Assembly (NCBI GenBank): GCA_017543415.1
Contig: JAFYGD010000210.1
Coordinates: 1-6,598, forward strand
From: Eubacterium sp.
Lineage (GTDB): Bacteria > Bacillota > Clostridia > Oscillospirales > Acutalibacteraceae
Reading direction: 5' to 3'
DNA: 6,598 nt
Shown: in pieces, positions 4,377 to 6,598 of the stretch
How the letters are laid out: each line of letters starts with the position of its first letter
How positions within the stretch are numbered: position 1 is the stretch's first letter
Translations under genes and position numbers: made by a program
The notes under the pieces: model-generated
Seen by the model: only the letters and a program-made list of their open reading frames with translations
The model's database searches: none
What the model was told of the DNA's origin: nothing

Positions 4377-5746
4377 TTGAGTATTACCGTCATTATCGTG
4401 TTCTTTTTTGAAACGAAATCGGGGTTGAATCTGCCCTTGTATTTCTCCTTGAGCTTGGTTCGCTTTGACGAATAAATTATACTCATTGTATTAAACTTGC
4501 CGCCGAGGCTGATTTCCCTGTCCGCCTCTTCGTTTACTATTACGAGTACGGTTTCGCCTTCGGGGGTTTTAAAGGCGAAGGCGTTGAATTCGTTGAGCTC
4601 GTTGGTCGGGTGAAGCCCTATGTCAAGCGCGGTTGAGCCAACGGGGATGTACTTTGAAAAGTGCGCCATTGCGTAAAAACGCTCGTTTATCGTCCACTCT
4701 TCAAAATGCTCACTGCCGCTGAGCATAGCGTCGCTGTAATCAAAGCCGTCGTCCTTGTTTATGTAAATATTGTTTGCCGCAACCCAGGAGGTCCAGCTTG
4801 ACGCGCCGCCGTAAATTAAATCCTGGCCGATTATACGAGCGGTAATTAACGCGCCCTTGAAATTCTTTGTATGGCTCTTGTTGGGAAGCTCGCACCATTC
4901 GCTCATATCAAAGCGTATTTCGGGATGCGCCTTAACAAATTCCTTTTTGAAGTCGTACCTGTCCTCAACCCTTGCGTCCGCATGGTAGGAATGGTAAGCA
5001 AAAACGTCCGTAACCTTCATAAGCGTTTTATCCTTCAGCATTGCTTTAAGGTATTCCGCGTTTTTGCCGAGCATTTCGCCGCTTTCGGGCGCGTAGAGCA
5101 TAACGGGCAGCTTTCTTCGTATTATTTCCTTTGCGAACAGGTGAAGAACCTCAATAACCTCCTCGGTTTCGTAATGGCAGCCCTCCTGCCATACGTGGGT
5201 GCCGCCCCATTTCCACTGAGGCTCGTTAATAGGGCTTATGTACTTAACGGGCAGACCCTCGCTTAAAAAATGCTCGGTAATATCAAGCACGTAGTCAACG
5301 AACTTTTTGTAGTTCATTTTCGGTATATTGCAGGTGTGGTACAAAAGGCTTCCCGAAGCCTGGCCCGTTGAACAAAGGCTGTAATGGGGGGAGTTGCAAA
5401 ACAGAATAAGGGTGTCGATATTACCCTTTGCAAGGCATTTTTTCATAACGGCAACGGCGTTTTTATCCCTGCCGTAATCCCAGAAGGAGGCTTCGCTCTC
5501 CCTGTCGTAAACCAGAAAGCTTTCGGTTCTGCGCCACGGGTTTTCAACGCGGTTATTGTTTTCGTCAAAACCCGCGCCTATGTTGTAACGGTAAATGTTG
5601 AGTTTAAGGCCGCTGTTACCGTAGAGCAGCTCGGCAATTTCGTTTTGCACCTCTTCATCGCCGCAGGCCTGCGCCCACCAGCACGCGGAGGTGCCGAAGC
5701 CGTAAAGCTTCTGAAGCTTTTTAGCAGAATTAAGGTATATTTTCAT
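4373..5746 (-). CDS. GH30-family glycoside hydrolase, cytoplasmic
   Basis: The 457-residue protein has a GH30-type (beta/alpha)8 catalytic domain at about 10-360 and a C-terminal beta-sandwich at about 365-457. Motifs seen are GFGTSACWWA (16-25), the RYNIGAG turn (53-59), FCNSPHYSLCSTG (116-128), SPINEPQW with the likely acid/base Glu175, and MSEW with the likely nucleophile Glu283. GH30 enzymes are retaining hydrolases of beta-linked glycans (glucosylceramide, xylan, beta-1,6-glucan, beta-1,6-galactan). The WWA and NPP-like segments recall the endo-beta-1,6-galactanase branch, but the exact substrate is not decided by sequence reading. There is no signal peptide or anchor, unlike most secreted GH30 enzymes, so imported short oligosaccharides are the likely substrate. 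AGGCGGTG at 5758-5751, one mismatch from consensus, precedes ATG 5746. It converges on the GH28-like operon with a shared terminator. Confidence 0.87.
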   Translation of the reverse strand: MKIYLNSAKKLQKLYGFGTSACWWAQACGDEEVQNEIAELLYGNSGLKLNIYRYNIGAGFDENNNRVENPWRRTESFLVYDRESEASFWDYGRDKNAVAVMKKCLAKGNIDTLILFCNSPHYSLCSTGQASGSLLYHTCNIPKMNYKKFVDYVLDITEHFLSEGLPVKYISPINEPQWKWGGTHVWQEGCHYETEEVIEVLHLFAKEIIRRKLPVMLYAPESGEMLGKNAEYLKAMLKDKTLMKVTDVFAYHSYHADARVEDRYDFKKEFVKAHPEIRFDMSEWCELPNKSHTKNFKGALITARIIGQDLIYGGASSWTSWVAANNIYINKDDGFDYSDAMLSGSEHFEEWTINERFYAMAHFSKYIPVGSTALDIGLHPTNELNEFNAFAFKTPEGETVLVIVNEEADREISLGGKFNTMSIIYSSKRTKLKEKYKGRFNPDFVSKKNTIMTVILK

Positions 5747-5757
5747 ACCGCACCGCC

Positions 5758-5786
5758 TTTACATTATTGTAATTTTAGTATAAAAT
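5758..5786 (+). promoter_or_regulatory. Promoter of the HAD phosphatase gene
   Basis: TTTACA (5758-5763) and TAAAAT (5781-5786) are 17 bases apart on the plus strand, giving a leader of about 27 bases. The -10 box overlaps the -10 box of the GH30 promoter on the opposite strand, and the -35 box overlaps the edge of the GH30 ribosome binding site. Confidence 0.6.
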
Positions 5787-5805
5787 GTTTAGTGAAATAA
5801 GTCAA
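5777..5805 (-). promoter_or_regulatory. Promoter of the GH30 gene
   Basis: TTGACT (5805-5800) and TATACT (5782-5777) are separated by exactly 17 bases on the minus strand, close to the sigma-A consensus. Initiation is expected near 5770, giving a leader of about 24 bases. The -10 box lies in an inverted repeat, ATTTTA-GTA-TAAAAT (5772-5786). Confidence 0.75.
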
Positions 5806-5819
5806 TAAAGGACGGAAAA

Positions 5820-6598
5820 ATGGACTTGAAAAGAGAAATCAGGCTGATAGGCGCGGACCTTGACGGAACGCTTTTAAACGACGAAAAGCAGCTTTGCCCC
5901 GGAGCGGCGGAAACAATAAAAAAGGCGGCAGAGCGCGGCGTGCATTTTGTTCCCGTTACGGGCAGACCGTATAAGGGTATACCCGAATGTGTAAGAAGCC
6001 TTGAAAGCATTGACTATGTAATATGCGCAAACGGAGCGCAGATTATTAATGCAAAAACCGAAGAAAGCGTTTATTCCTGCGCAATATCAAACGAAAAAAG
6101 CATAGAGCTTTTTAATCTGCTGAAAGCGGCGGACTGCGTTTTTGAGCCGTTTTGCGGCGGAGTATGCTATACCGAGCAGGAAATTTTTGATTCGTATATC
6201 GAATATTTCCGCGGCTCGCCTGTTGAGGAATACCTTATTTCAACAAGGGTAATCTGCAACAGCGTTGAGGAGCTTTTTACAAAGCAGAAAATGTGCGCAG
6301 ACGAGTTTTTCGTAAGCTGTTCAGGGCTTGAAGAAAGGAATAAAATCAGCGCCCTGCTTGACAGGCTCGGCGGCGTTCAGTATTGGTATTTTGACGATAA
6401 ATACATTGAAATCACTCACGAAAAATGCGATAAGGGCGAAACGCTGAAAGCCCTTTGTAAAATGCTTAAAATTCCCGTTGAACAGACAATGGCGTTCGGT
6501 GACGCGGATAACGACCTTCATTTGCTGAAAGCCGCGGGGATTTCCGTTGCAATGGGCAACGCCAACGAGCGCATAAAAGAAAACGCCGTTCTTATTGC
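5820..6598 (+). CDS. Cof-type HAD-superfamily phosphatase (C-terminus cut by window edge)
   Basis: I translated the plus strand from ATG 5820; the frame stays open to the right edge for 259 codons. Motif I is GADLDGTLLND with the nucleophile Asp13 and the acid Asp15. PVTGRP (motif II, Thr) lies near 45-50 and YVICANGAQI near 66-75. A Lys in KCDKGETLKAL gives motif III near 206, and AFGDADNDLHLLKAAG near 223-238 gives the Mg2+-binding motif IV. This is the type IIB Cof family, cytoplasmic Mg2+-dependent phosphatases acting on sugar phosphates, flavin precursors or other small phosphates; specificity cannot be read from the motifs. Family length is about 265-275 residues, so only a short tail is missing. 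AAAGGA at 5807-5812 precedes the ATG by 7 bases. It is divergent from the GH30 gene, so a link to sugar metabolism is possible but not shown. Confidence 0.9.
   Translation, partial: MDLKREIRLIGADLDGTLLNDEKQLCPGAAETIKKAAERGVHFVPVTGRPYKGIPECVRSLESIDYVICANGAQIINAKTEESVYSCAISNEKSIELFNLLKAADCVFEPFCGGVCYTEQEIFDSYIEYFRGSPVEEYLISTRVICNSVEELFTKQKMCADEFFVSCSGLEERNKISALLDRLGGVQYWYFDDKYIEITHEKCDKGETLKALCKMLKIPVEQTMAFGDADNDLHLLKAAGISVAMGNANERIKENAVLI

Noticed and set aside
5704..5720. Perfect inverted repeat AAAGCTTC-T-GAAGCTTT
   Set aside because: It falls inside the GH30 coding region and comes from two Lys-Leu codon pairs (KKLQKL). The one-base centre makes a stable hairpin or operator unlikely.
4871..5800. 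Two plus-strand open frames (131 and 138 codons) opposite the GH30 gene
   Set aside because: Both are antisense shadows of a gene with clear catalytic motifs, and neither has a ribosome binding site or a recognisable protein pattern.
5789..6010. Minus-strand open frame of 73 codons at the start of the HAD gene
   Set aside because: It overlaps the HAD motif I and II region and has no promoter or ribosome binding site of its own. The GH30 promoter in this area points to the GH30 ATG at 5746.
1..6598. tRNA, rRNA, CRISPR array, insertion sequence, attachment site, phage or defence genes
   Set aside because: I found no cloverleaf, no regularly spaced repeats, no terminal inverted repeats with a transposase, and no recognisable phage or defence protein.

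Overview
The window looks like chromosomal DNA from a Gram-positive anaerobe of the Clostridia, probably Oscillospiraceae or Ruminococcaceae-like. This rests on strong AGGAGG-type ribosome binding sites, TTGACA/TATACT-type promoters, a yybP-ykoY riboswitch, a RadC-like protein of the clostridial N-terminal type, a SecB-like chaperone of the Gram-positive type and a small Cys-rich protein resembling DUF6472. No mobile element, CRISPR array, tRNA or rRNA is visible, and base use is fairly even across the genes. The lineage is an inference; no 16S or other marker gene lies in the window.

Left part (1-2289, all minus strand). A putative two-gene operon reads leftward from 2289: a DUF1624/HGSNAT-like multi-pass acyltransferase, then a RadC-like protein whose JAMM metal site is destroyed. 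Immediately downstream a new promoter drives a leader holding a well-formed yybP-ykoY (manganese) riboswitch aptamer, an alternative hairpin and an intrinsic terminator that ends one base before the Shine-Dalgarno sequence. The controlled gene runs off the left edge. Its 204 visible codons give a soluble N-terminal domain and four membrane helices that I cannot match to a known Mn2+ exporter. This riboswitch-gene pair is the most interesting item in the window.

Middle (2290-4376). A compact divergent promoter region, whose opposing -35 boxes overlap, separates the left operon from a plus-strand operon: a cytoplasmic GH28-like beta-helix glycosidase, a SecB-like chaperone and a 61-residue Cys-rich protein. 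The operon ends in a hairpin terminator that also serves the convergent gene on the other strand.

Right part (4373-6598). A minus-strand GH30 glycoside hydrolase without a signal peptide is divergent from a plus-strand Cof-type HAD phosphatase that runs off the right edge. Their promoters overlap at the -10 boxes inside a short perfect inverted repeat.

Functionally, two signal-less glycosidases (GH28-like and GH30) face each other across a shared terminator. This suggests cytoplasmic processing of imported plant cell-wall oligosaccharides, perhaps pectin or arabinogalactan fragments; the substrate is inference. The remaining genes look like housekeeping functions, plus one Mn2+-controlled membrane protein of unknown role.
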